From: CAIOHW01 sp046317855
GTDB taxonomy: Bacteria > Bdellovibrionota > UBA1018
Assembly (NCBI GenBank): GCA_046317855.1
Contig: JBKCVM010000089.1
Span: 1-36,431 of the forward strand
Direction of reading: 5' to 3'
Length of the DNA stretch: 36,431 nt
Shown: positions 14,543 through 21,986 of the stretch, piece after piece
Position numbering within the stretch: position 1 is the stretch's first letter
Layout: every line of letters starts with the position of its first letter
Program-made: the position numbers and the translations under genes
The notes under the pieces: model-generated
Databases searched by the model: none
What the model was told of the DNA's origin: nothing
The model's input: only the letters and a program-made list of their open reading frames with translations

Positions 14543-15679
14543 ATGAAGGATATTTCAAGAATCCTCGACCTCAGGCCCCTGGCGAAAGCAAAAACCTGTT
14601 TTCTTTTTGGGCCGCGCCAGACCGGCAAGACCTCGCTGCTTCGTGCACAGTTTCCTCAGGCAACGGTGATTGATCTGCTCGACGAAGAGCTTTTTCTTCG
14701 CCTCCAGACTCGGCCGGTTGCCCTACGCGATCTGCTGCCGAAATTAGGAACGGTGGTCATTGATGAAATTCAGAGGGTTCCATCGCTCCTCAACGAAGTG
14801 CACCTTCAAATCGAAAAGAACCGGGGGCTTCGATTTATCCTGACTGGCTCGAGCGCCCGAAAGCTCCGGCAAAAGGGAGTCAATCTTCTTGGGGGACGGG
14901 CAAGGTCCAGGCGCCTTCATCCCTTTGTCTGGGCGGAGATCCACGACCAGTTCAACCTCTCAAAAGTCCTATTACACGGATCGCTGCCCTCGATCTTCTT
15001 TTCAGATAACCCGCGTGAAGACATCAAGTCTTATGTCGGCGATTACCTGCGTGAAGAAATTGCAGCCGAGGCGGCCACTCGAAATCTCCCCGCTTTTTCG
15101 CGATTTCTCGAAACCGCCGCCATCACTAATGGCCAGATCCTGAACTACCAAAAGATCAGCAACGACGCCCAGGTCAAGCGCAGCACGGCTCAAAACTACT
15201 ACGAGATCCTCAGAGACACGCTGATTGGCACCGAGCTTGAGGCTTACAGAAAAACGGTTTCCAGAAAAGCAACCGCCACATCCAAATTTTACTTCTTTGA
15301 CCTAGGAATGGTGAACTACCTCAAGGGCATTCGCGAGCTCCCCGAGCGAACCCCTCTCTATGGCGACGCCCTTGAGGCGTATCTGCATCATGAACTTCGT
15401 TCGTGGCTGGATTATCAAGGCGATGGCGATTTGCGATACTGGCGATCCTCGGCTGGAACGCATGAAGTGGACTTCATTCTCAACGAAGAGATCGCCATCG
15501 AGTGCAAGGCCACCCGGCATGCCTCTGCCGGAGATATCAAGGGATTGCAGTCCCTGGACGACGAGATGCGCCTCAAGCGAAAGATACTGGTCTGTCTCGA
15601 GACCCGTCGCAGGACCCTGTCGGGAGTAGAGGTCCTGCCGCTTCAGGAGTTCCTGGCCGAACTCTGGGGTCGCGCCTGA
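14543..15679 (+). CDS. ATP-binding protein with DUF4143 domain (AAA_14 family)
   Basis: A 378-residue ATPase. Walker A GPRQTGKTS is at about 23-31, Walker B GTVVIDEIQRVP at about 70-81, and the sensor LTGSSARKLR follows. The C-terminal DUF4143 region (about 180-378) ends with the restriction-endonuclease-like pattern HEVDFILNEE-IAIECKAT, where the Asp and Glu-x-Lys resemble a PD-(D/E)XK core. These widespread proteins have no agreed function; they are often accessory single genes, sometimes suspected to be toxin or defence related. It is monocistronic, divergent from the Lcl-type gene and convergent with ilvA. Codon use does not look foreign by eye. Confidence 0.9.
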   Translation: MKDISRILDLRPLAKAKTCFLFGPRQTGKTSLLRAQFPQATVIDLLDEELFLRLQTRPVALRDLLPKLGTVVIDEIQRVPSLLNEVHLQIEKNRGLRFILTGSSARKLRQKGVNLLGGRARSRRLHPFVWAEIHDQFNLSKVLLHGSLPSIFFSDNPREDIKSYVGDYLREEIAAEAATRNLPAFSRFLETAAITNGQILNYQKISNDAQVKRSTAQNYYEILRDTLIGTELEAYRKTVSRKATATSKFYFFDLGMVNYLKGIRELPERTPLYGDALEAYLHHELRSWLDYQGDGDLRYWRSSAGTHEVDFILNEEIAIECKATRHASAGDIKGLQSLDDEMRLKRKILVCLETRRRTLSGVEVLPLQEFLAELWGRA

Positions 15680-15689
15680 TCGGCTACCT

Positions 15690-15717
15690 GCTCGAGCGTT
15701 AGTGCGCGAGCTCGAGC
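15690..15717. terminator. Hairpin between convergent DUF4143 ATPase and threonine ammonia-lyase genes
   Basis: Two copies of the palindrome GCTCGAGC (15690-15697 and 15710-15717) can pair as an 8-bp stem with a 12-nt loop. It spans the short convergent gap and the end of the lyase gene. There is no U-run on either side, so a termination role is uncertain. Confidence 0.3.
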
Positions 15718-16928
15718 TTGAGGACACTTTTTTCGAGTGCTTCGATGATTTCTCGACTGTGCTCTGGGCCCTTGCTCTCAAGTGTCAGAGCGACTTCTGT
15801 CTGGTCGATGAGCGTCGAGGGCTTGCTTCGGTCATGGATGACTTCAAGAATATTGGCTTCTTTTTGGGCCAAAAGCTGCGTGAGTTTGGCAAGCGAACCC
15901 GGCCGGTCCGAAATGACGACATTCATGCGCAGCCTGCGACCCTTGCGGATCATTCCTCGATCGATAATGCGCGAAAGCACGTTGAGGTCAATATTGCCGC
16001 CGCTGACGATGAGGACCACTTTTTTTCCGCGGATCTCATCCCGCAACTGCTCAAGCGCGCCTAACGCAATGGCAGCAGAACCCTCGGATACGGTCTTGGC
16101 TTTTTCAAGTAGCGTGAGGACAGCGGCGGCAGTGGTTTCGTCATCCACCTCGACCGTGCGATGAAGCTTACCGGTGAGCAGGTCGCGGAGCGTCTCGCTT
16201 GCTGTTCCAACTGCAATGCCGTCGGCAAAAGTGTTGACTGGGAGCGCCGGTACCACTGAGCCCGCACGCAGGGACCTCACCAGCGACGGAGCTCCAGAGG
16301 CCTGAACCCCCACGAGGCGAGTCGAAGGCTTGAGAGCAGAGTAAACCGTGGCCATTCCCGCCATGAGTCCGCCCCCTCCCATGGAGCTCACCACAAAGTC
16401 CGCCTCCGGAATTTGCTCGAGTAATTCTAGTGCCGCCGTTCCCTGGCCTGCGATGACATGTGCGTCTTCGAAGGCAGGCACGTAAACTCGACCCTCCGCA
16501 GCCACCAAGGTTTGAGCATGGGCAAAGGCGCCATCATAGTTGTCGCCTTGCAGGATGACCGTGGCGCCCAGAGCTTGGGTGTTGTGGATTTTCATCAGCG
16601 GCGCGGTTCGGGGCATGACGATTTTTGCAGTGACTCCCAGGAGTTTTGAACCCCAGGCGACCCCCTGCGCATGATTTCCTGCGCTCGCGGCGATGACTCC
16701 GCACTGGCGCTCTTCGGGGGTCAGCTTTGAAATTCTGAACGTTGCGCCGCGGATCTTAAATGATCCGATGGGCTGCATGTTTTCGAGCTTGAGGTAGAGT
16801 TCACAGCCATAGCTTTCAGAAAGCCAGGCGTTGTGAATCAGTGGCGAGGGGACAAGATGCTGAGAAAGGAACGCCCGGGCTTCACGGACAAGATCCAGGC
16901 TGATGTCAAACTTTCGGGCCATGCCCAA
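15699..16928 (-). CDS. ilvA: Threonine ammonia-lyase (threonine dehydratase) with ACT domain
   Basis: About 409 residues, the length of the shorter PLP-dependent threonine ammonia-lyases with a single C-terminal ACT domain. It deaminates threonine to 2-oxobutanoate in the cytosol, the first step to isoleucine or in threonine catabolism. The PLP lysine is Lys58 in GSFKIRGA, the phosphate loop is SSMGGGGLMAG, and the tail from about residue 330 (RLRMNVVISDRPGSLAKL) is the ACT domain. Start: a TTG at 16928 has AGGTG seven bases upstream, while an ATG two codons later (16922) has worse spacing. It follows the universal stress protein gene by 14 bases, so both are likely one transcript. Confidence 0.92.
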   Translation of the reverse strand: MGMARKFDISLDLVREARAFLSQHLVPSPLIHNAWLSESYGCELYLKLENMQPIGSFKIRGATFRISKLTPEERQCGVIAASAGNHAQGVAWGSKLLGVTAKIVMPRTAPLMKIHNTQALGATVILQGDNYDGAFAHAQTLVAAEGRVYVPAFEDAHVIAGQGTAALELLEQIPEADFVVSSMGGGGLMAGMATVYSALKPSTRLVGVQASGAPSLVRSLRAGSVVPALPVNTFADGIAVGTASETLRDLLTGKLHRTVEVDDETTAAAVLTLLEKAKTVSEGSAAIALGALEQLRDEIRGKKVVLIVSGGNIDLNVLSRIIDRGMIRKGRRLRMNVVISDRPGSLAKLTQLLAQKEANILEVIHDRSKPSTLIDQTEVALTLESKGPEHSREIIEALEKSVLKLELAH

Positions 16929-16942
16929 TTCATAGCACCTAA

Positions 16943-17815
16943 TCAGCGGAGAACCCAGACCGGACAGGGAGATCGCCTGAGGAGCTCACGAGCGCGCGGG
17001 CTCCAGCGCACAAACGCCAGACCGGCTCCGTTGGCCTCGAGCCACTCGATCAAATGCTCAGCAAATCGGCCTGGACGCTCGTCCATCACAAACTGGCAGT
17101 CCACCCCTTGGTGTTCTGCCCAGCGGGCCCATGCCAGGCCTCGTCTTTCTAGCCTGACGAGCTCGGGCGAGGTCCATCGATGGAGCTGTGGCTGGGCTCC
17201 CGAAAAGAGATAAGCACCTCCCTGAAAGATGGGTTCAACAGGCCTCTCGGGGCAGTGAAAGAGGGCAAGCCTTGATCCGAATCGAAGGCACTGCTGCACG
17301 ACATTTCTAAAGTCAGTTGCTGATCCGCTTGAAAAATCAGTCCAGAGGACTGCTCGTCCTGGTTCAGGAACAGGCCTCACGCGGACGACTGCGACCGGGA
17401 CTTCTGAGGTCTTGAGCAGCTCTTCGGTGAAGCTACCAAGAATCAGGCGCGGTATGCCGTGACGCGAATGAGTGGAGCACAGGATCAGGTCTGCCTCTCG
17501 CTCGCGAGCGTGCCGAGCGAGCCTCTTTGCTGGCGAGTGGGTTGAACCTGAAATCACGAAAGCTGAGAGAAAGTGAGGGGCAAGGTCCTCGAATTCAGAG
17601 GTGATAGCCATTAGGCTTCTTTTGAGGCCTGCGAGCGCCTGGTCGTCAGTCAGCAAGGAGTCTTCGAATCCGGACTCTTGGCGGATTTTTTCGAGCACAG
17701 AAACAGGCTCGATCTCAATGGCAACGCGCTTGGCCAGGTGACGTAAAAACTCAGCAGCGCGCTCCACGAGTAACGCTGATTCTCCAATTGCGTCAATTGC
17801 CCAAATGACTCGCAT
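16943..17815 (-). CDS. Tandem universal stress protein (UspA domains)
   Basis: A 290-residue protein consisting of two Usp-type alpha/beta domains, about 1-145 and 152-290. The first begins MRVIWAIDAIGESALL and has DLILCSTHSRHGIPRLILGS followed by TEELLKTSEVPVAVVRV, matching the G-x2-G-x9-G-S/T nucleotide-binding pattern in altered form. The second begins GRAVLWTDFSSGSATDF and ends ARELLRRSPCPVWVLR. The organisation is like UspE. Usp proteins act in stress survival in the cytosol; the second half lacks the canonical ATP loop. It lies 39 bases after the AAA-associated-domain gene and 14 bases before ilvA on the same strand. Confidence 0.88.
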   Translation of the reverse strand: MRVIWAIDAIGESALLVERAAEFLRHLAKRVAIEIEPVSVLEKIRQESGFEDSLLTDDQALAGLKRSLMAITSEFEDLAPHFLSAFVISGSTHSPAKRLARHAREREADLILCSTHSRHGIPRLILGSFTEELLKTSEVPVAVVRVRPVPEPGRAVLWTDFSSGSATDFRNVVQQCLRFGSRLALFHCPERPVEPIFQGGAYLFSGAQPQLHRWTSPELVRLERRGLAWARWAEHQGVDCQFVMDERPGRFAEHLIEWLEANGAGLAFVRWSPRARELLRRSPCPVWVLR

Positions 17816-17854
17816 GCCGGCCTAGCGATGCAAGGCCCGGGCTAACGAAACGGC

Positions 17855-18397
17855 TCAGGCTGGAGTTTCTGGCTGTTCGATATCGAGGTAAAACGTTTCT
17901 CGGTCGTCGTTGTATCCAAACAACTCAGCGTAACGGCCCCATTGAACCAGGGTGTTGAATGTCTGCTCGGCGTTTTCATTGGGGATGAGCTCGGCCAGCT
18001 TTTCAAGCACTTGGTCGCGCGAAGCCGTGTGGTCTTCTTTTTCTTTCAAAAAATCAGAGAGTGTCTTGAATACCGGAAGTTTGAGAAGCTGGTCATGAAT
18101 GATGCCTTTACGGTCACCGATTTTTGCGTGACCGATCTCGTCGCCTTTTTTATCGACTTCGACATCACCGCCCGGGGTGTGGACAAGTCCCATGAGCTCA
18201 GCGGCTCGAATGACCGTGAGCGTTTCACCAAACTCCATCTGGAGCTCACGGGCAAGCTTGTAGATGTCCTCGCGGCCTCCCTTGGCTCTGAGTAGTTCGA
18301 CCAGGCCGAGGATCTCGGAGATCCCGACTTGGGGTAGGGGTTGATTGGATTCGTTTGCAGTTGTGAGTGTTGAGGCTGTTCCGCCAGGTTTATCCAT
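17855..18397 (-). CDS. Free-standing AAA-associated C-terminal domain of an ABC ATPase
   Basis: About 180 residues (187 if a TTG at 18418 is used). After a flexible Ser/Thr/Asn linker, it has the complete AAA_assoc_C domain that is normally fused to the end of nitrate/sulfonate/taurine-like ABC ATPases: PQVGISEILGLVELLRAKGG, DIYKLARELQMEFGETL, IRAAELMGLV, then HDQLLKLPVFKTL and the closing WGRYAELFGYNDD. Start at 18397 is chosen because GGAAG precedes it; the TTG lies over the end of the ATPase gene, whose stop is at 18411. The domain is presumably regulatory and acts with the upstream ATPase. Read as a fusion, it would need a frame change in the linker. Confidence 0.85.
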   Translation of the reverse strand: MDKPGGTASTLTTANESNQPLPQVGISEILGLVELLRAKGGREDIYKLARELQMEFGETLTVIRAAELMGLVHTPGGDVEVDKKGDEIGHAKIGDRKGIIHDQLLKLPVFKTLSDFLKEKEDHTASRDQVLEKLAELIPNENAEQTFNTLVQWGRYAELFGYNDDRETFYLDIEQPETPA

Positions 18398-18410
18398 ACT
18401 TCCGTTTCCG

Positions 18411-19172
18411 TTACGCAATCAGCGAGAAAATTTTATCGACATACTCGCTGAAAGCCTTGTCCCGCTTGTCTCGTGGGCGCGGCAGATCGATCTGCAGGTC
18501 GCCCGCGATCTGGCCGGGACGGCTCGAGAGCACCAGCACTCGGTCCGCCAGTTCGATCGCTTCTTCGATCATGTGGGTTACCATGACCACCGTGTTGACC
18601 GGAAAATCCCGGTCGCTCCAGATGTCGATGAGCTCGTCTCGTAAGTTAATCGAGGTGAGCGCGTCGAGCGAAGAAAACGGTTCGTCCATCAGGAGGATCT
18701 CAGGCTCGACGGCAAGCGCCCGGGCCAGGCCCACGCGCTGTTTCATTCCGCCGGAGAGCTCCCTTGGATAGGCTTCTTCATACCCTTCTAGCCCCACTTT
18801 GGCGATATATGTGGCAACCCGCTTTCGGCGGGCCGGGCGGTCCAGGCCCCGCGGCTCCAGGCCAAGCTCAACGTTCTGGGCGACCGTCAGCCAGGGGAGC
18901 AGTCCAAAGTTCTGGAAAACGGTTGCTGACTCGAGGTTGGTATGGAGAAGGGGGCGGCCTTTATAAATGACTCGTCCTTCCGAGGGCTTGAGCAGGCCAC
19001 TGATGAGCCGCAAGATGGTGCTCTTGCCCGCGCCCGAGGGTCCGACGATGGCAATGAACTCGCCTTCGGATGCCGTGAAATTGATATCGTTGAGTACGGT
19101 CACATCACCTTGTGGGAGGCGAAAACGCTGAGTGACGTGGTCAAGTTGAAAAAGGATTGGACCGCGAGCCAT
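18411..19172 (-). CDS. ABC transporter ATP-binding protein, NitT/TauT type
   Basis: A 253-residue ATPase energising import through the neighbouring double permease. Visible: Walker A GPSGAGKS (about 43-50), Q-loop in ATVFQNFGLLPWLT, signature LSGGMKQRVGLARAL, Walker B LLMDEPFSSLDALT, and MVTHMIEEAIELADRV with the H-loop. It is closest in style to nitrate/sulfonate/bicarbonate transporters. Its ATG abuts the stop of the permease gene with no intervening base. Compared with its usual relatives it stops early, just after AFSEYVDKIFSLIA, where the AAA-associated domain would normally follow; that domain is encoded by the next gene in another frame. Confidence 0.92.
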   Translation of the reverse strand: MARGPILFQLDHVTQRFRLPQGDVTVLNDINFTASEGEFIAIVGPSGAGKSTILRLISGLLKPSEGRVIYKGRPLLHTNLESATVFQNFGLLPWLTVAQNVELGLEPRGLDRPARRKRVATYIAKVGLEGYEEAYPRELSGGMKQRVGLARALAVEPEILLMDEPFSSLDALTSINLRDELIDIWSDRDFPVNTVVMVTHMIEEAIELADRVLVLSSRPGQIAGDLQIDLPRPRDKRDKAFSEYVDKIFSLIA

Positions 19173-20993
19173 TTATGCCTCGAACTTGTAGCGGTCCACA
19201 GTCGACCGGTAAACGGGTTTCCAAACAAAGGCGTTGATCAGGAGGATCCAGCCCACCATTCCAGCGATGCAGAAGGTGATGGCTTGGTTATCGCCCATCT
19301 CGTAGACGGAACGCGCCAAGAGGCTCCCGATGCCAGTCACTTCAAAGGTCTGGTCTTTGTAGCGGACGTACTCCGAGACCACGAGTGCGTTCCAGCCACC
19401 ACCCCAGGCGGTGATGGCACCGGTGACCAGCGCGGGACGCATCGCCGGAATGACGAGCTTTTTCCAGAGCCCAATTCGGGCAAGGCCCAGGCCCTTCATG
19501 GCCTCGGTGAGGTCGGCAGGAATGGTGCTCACGCCTCCCAGGCAGTTGAAGAGCGGGTACCAGAGCATTCCCGTCAGGACGAGCACGATGCTGGCGATTT
19601 CCATGCCCCCGCCAAATTTTCGGATCGTAACTAAGACCAGAAGCGGAAATAGAGCAACGGCGGGAAGGCTCGCTCCAATCTGAGCTACTGTAGTGAGAGT
19701 CTGCCTAAGTCGCGGGCGATCCCAGCACCAAAGCACCAGCGGAACGGTGACTGCAAGTGAAATGGCCAATGCCACAACGAGGCGAGCCGTGGACTGTAGG
19801 ATGGCCATCGGGAGCTCGCGGACGATCGCGGGCCAGGGCGGAGAAAGCCAATGGAGAAGAAGTTTTCCGGCGGCAAGCCCTAGGGCTATGCCGAGTACGG
19901 TGGGGACGATCGCTCCGACCCAGCGGGCTTGCTCTTCGATTTGGCGGTAACCAGAAACAGCGGGAATCACGTAACGCTCTCTGAACCAAGCGATCGCTGC
20001 GTTGAAGAGTGCTTCAGGCAGGTCCCAAAAAAGCGGGAGAACCACTTCTTTTACTCCCCAAACCAACGGAAAAACGAGGACTCGCAGCAGACGTCTCATG
20101 GCGGAGGCCGCAGGCCTGAAGGTGAGCGCCAGAGTGTGAACCCAATCAGGCTGCGAGAGAGACGATTCGGGGGAGCCGGCCGATTGCTCTTGTCTAAAAC
20201 GTTCGGCCCAAATGGAGAGAGGGCGCCAAAAAAGAAAGTCCATCGTCAGGATCATCGTGGTCAGTGCAAGCAGTCCCCAGAGCACGAGTCGGATCTGGTC
20301 GGCTTCGGCTGCGCGAGAGAGAAAGCTTCCGATCCCCGGCAAGTGGTACTGAATCAGGCCCACTGCGATGATTTCGCAGGCCACCAGAAAGTACCAGCCG
20401 TTGGACCACGAAAGAATGCTGTTATAAATCAGCCGCGGCACGCAGGCGGGGGCGTAAAGCCTCCAGAAGCGCTGCGATCCCGTTACGCCGAGGCTCGTGA
20501 CCGCATCAATGTTGTCTTGTGGAATAGTCTTGGTGGCCTCGTAAACTGCGAAGGCAAGATTCCAGGCCTGGCTGGTAAAGATTAAAAAGACGCTGGCCAG
20601 TTCCACTCCCATTCGGTGGCCTTGAGTGGCGCTGATAAAAAATGAAATGGCAGCTGGAAAAAATCCGACCACCGGTACGGACTGAAGAATATCGAGGAGC
20701 GGAATGATGGTTTTTTCACCCAGTCGCGTGCGGGCTGCCAGGAGGCCCAACCCAAAGGCAAAGAAAAGTGAGCCTACGTAGCTTGCGGCCATGCGCAGAA
20801 AACTTAAGAAAAGAGCGCTTGGAAGCTCCGAGAGCGTGACTTCGTGCGCTTCAAGTTGAACGAGATGCAGGCTTCCGCGGTAGACGCCAACGGTCAGCGC
20901 CAAGAGCGCAATAAAAAGGGCAAAGTAAAGGGCGCTGCTCTGCGCTTTTTCTCGGACATGCCGGGGAATGGCTCGGTTGGCTGACTGGGTCAT
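19173..20993 (-). CDS. ABC transporter permease with two fused membrane domains
   Basis: A 606-residue inner-membrane protein made of two binding-protein-dependent permease domains, about 70-285 and 360-600, each with five to six hydrophobic segments. The EAA-type ATPase contacts can be seen as GVTGSQRFWRLYAPACVPRL in the first half and GLARIGLWKKLVIPAMRPAL in the second; these precede GWYFLVACE and GWNALVVSE. Fused double permeases of this kind normally pair with the AAA_assoc-containing ATPase. No solute-binding protein gene is adjacent. The ATG at 20993 has no Shine-Dalgarno; the preceding bases are pyrimidine-rich ending in six T on the coding strand, and the tRNA-Lys gene ends 22 bases upstream, so they may share a primary transcript. 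Confidence 0.9.
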   Translation of the reverse strand: MTQSANRAIPRHVREKAQSSALYFALFIALLALTVGVYRGSLHLVQLEAHEVTLSELPSALFLSFLRMAASYVGSLFFAFGLGLLAARTRLGEKTIIPLLDILQSVPVVGFFPAAISFFISATQGHRMGVELASVFLIFTSQAWNLAFAVYEATKTIPQDNIDAVTSLGVTGSQRFWRLYAPACVPRLIYNSILSWSNGWYFLVACEIIAVGLIQYHLPGIGSFLSRAAEADQIRLVLWGLLALTTMILTMDFLFWRPLSIWAERFRQEQSAGSPESSLSQPDWVHTLALTFRPAASAMRRLLRVLVFPLVWGVKEVVLPLFWDLPEALFNAAIAWFRERYVIPAVSGYRQIEEQARWVGAIVPTVLGIALGLAAGKLLLHWLSPPWPAIVRELPMAILQSTARLVVALAISLAVTVPLVLWCWDRPRLRQTLTTVAQIGASLPAVALFPLLVLVTIRKFGGGMEIASIVLVLTGMLWYPLFNCLGGVSTIPADLTEAMKGLGLARIGLWKKLVIPAMRPALVTGAITAWGGGWNALVVSEYVRYKDQTFEVTGIGSLLARSVYEMGDNQAITFCIAGMVGWILLINAFVWKPVYRSTVDRYKFEA

Positions 20994-21015
20994 AAAAAAG
21001 GGAGGAGGGGTGATT

Positions 21016-21091
21016 TGGTGGGCCGCGAAGGGATCGAACCTTCGACCCGCAGATTAAGAGTCTGCTGCTCTACCAACTGAGCTAGCGGCCC
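21016..21091 (-). tRNA. tRNA-Lys, anticodon CTT
   Basis: A 76-nt cloverleaf with encoded CCA. Acceptor GGGCCGC pairs with GCGGCCC, D-loop AGTTGGTAG, anticodon stem GCAGA/TCTGC around CTCTTAA giving CTT (codon AAG), variable region GGGTC and T-arm with GTTCGATCC. It sits directly upstream of the double permease gene on the same strand. Confidence 0.97.
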
Positions 21092-21172
21092 ACTGACAAC
21101 CCCTTTTTTAATCGACGGGACGCTTGCAGATAGCATCGTGTTCTGCGGGGTGCAAGTCCGGATTAGGCGGGT

Positions 21173-21178
21173 TATAGT
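21173..21178 (+). promoter_or_regulatory. Putative -10 box TATAGT, 7 nt before the next ATG
   Basis: TATAGT matches five of six bases of the sigma-70 -10 consensus and is followed by seven bases and the ATG at 21186, which has no ribosome site. No good -35 is seen 16-18 bases upstream. If active, transcription would begin at or next to the start codon. Confidence 0.35.
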
Positions 21179-21185
21179 TGAACAG

Positions 21186-21947
21186 ATGCTCAAGATTTTC
21201 ATTTCTGCGTTTCTATTCGGATCTCTTTTTGGGCCCTGGACCCAGGCCACGACCTTTATGCCTGTCCCGTTTGCTGAACGGATTCAGAGCACTCGAATGA
21301 TCGTGCGAGCCACTGCGGGAGAGTCCAGGGTGGACTGGGCGATCGGAAGGGATGGCTCGCGACGTCTCTATACTTTCACTCAAATGACGGTCCGCGAAGT
21401 AATCAAGGACTCTCCTCAGCGTGCTGCTCCCACTGGAGAGTTCGTAGTGCGTGAAATGGGGGGTACCCGCGACGGCGTGGGGCTTCAGATTTCTGGAACG
21501 GCTCGGTTTGCGGCCGGAGAAGATGTGGTCTTGATGCTGGGAAACGATAACCCGGACGGTTCGATTGAGCTGAGCGGAATGATGATGGGTAGGTACGGCG
21601 TACAACAGGAGGCTGATGGCTCAGAGCTGCTGGTCGGGGCCGGCATGAGTGAGGGCAAGCCAGAGACCGAGCGCTGGAGTCTGGAGCGCGTCAGGCAAGA
21701 AGTGAAGCGTCAGGCAGAAAGTGTGGGGCAGGCCGGTTCTCAGGCCAGTTCTGGGGAAGCTTCGAGTATTCCCGCAGAGGGTTTATCTGGGGCACCGACG
21801 TTGCAGTCAGAGGCAGAAGCTCCTCTCCCCGCGGGGTCTCCCGAGCAATCGGCAGGGTCAGGAGGACGAGCCTGGTCTTGGGGACTGGTGCTTGTTGCAG
21901 GACTGGGACTTTTAGGGCTTTGGATTGCCCGACGCTCCCGGCGGTAA
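21186..21947 (+). CDS. Exported protein with C-terminal membrane anchor/sorting-like tail
   Basis: A 253-residue protein of unknown function. Signal peptide at 1-20 (MLKIFISAFLFGSLFGPWTQ). The body (about 25-150) has beta-rich segments such as TRMIVRATAGESRVDW, TQMTVREVIKDSP and ARFAAGEDVVLML, similar to the small domain seen next to secreted proteases, but I cannot name it. A Ser/Ala/Glu/Pro-rich linker follows, then GSGG, a hydrophobic stretch WGLVLVAGLGLLGLWIA and a final RRSRR: the tripartite layout of C-terminal sorting signals. The start at 21186 opens the signal peptide; an upstream GTG frame from 21138 adds nothing plausible. It precedes the matrixin protease gene by 39 bases. Confidence 0.75.
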   Translation: MLKIFISAFLFGSLFGPWTQATTFMPVPFAERIQSTRMIVRATAGESRVDWAIGRDGSRRLYTFTQMTVREVIKDSPQRAAPTGEFVVREMGGTRDGVGLQISGTARFAAGEDVVLMLGNDNPDGSIELSGMMMGRYGVQQEADGSELLVGAGMSEGKPETERWSLERVRQEVKRQAESVGQAGSQASSGEASSIPAEGLSGAPTLQSEAEAPLPAGSPEQSAGSGGRAWSWGLVLVAGLGLLGLWIARRSRR

Positions 21948-21986
21948 GCCTGCTCGAGAGACCCCGGAGAGGACTTCCGGGCAAAG

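Noticed and set aside
21000..21010. AGGAGG-like sequence on the plus strand just before tRNA-Lys
   Set aside because: On the coding strand of the permease it reads as pyrimidines; no plus-strand gene follows, only the antisense of the tRNA.
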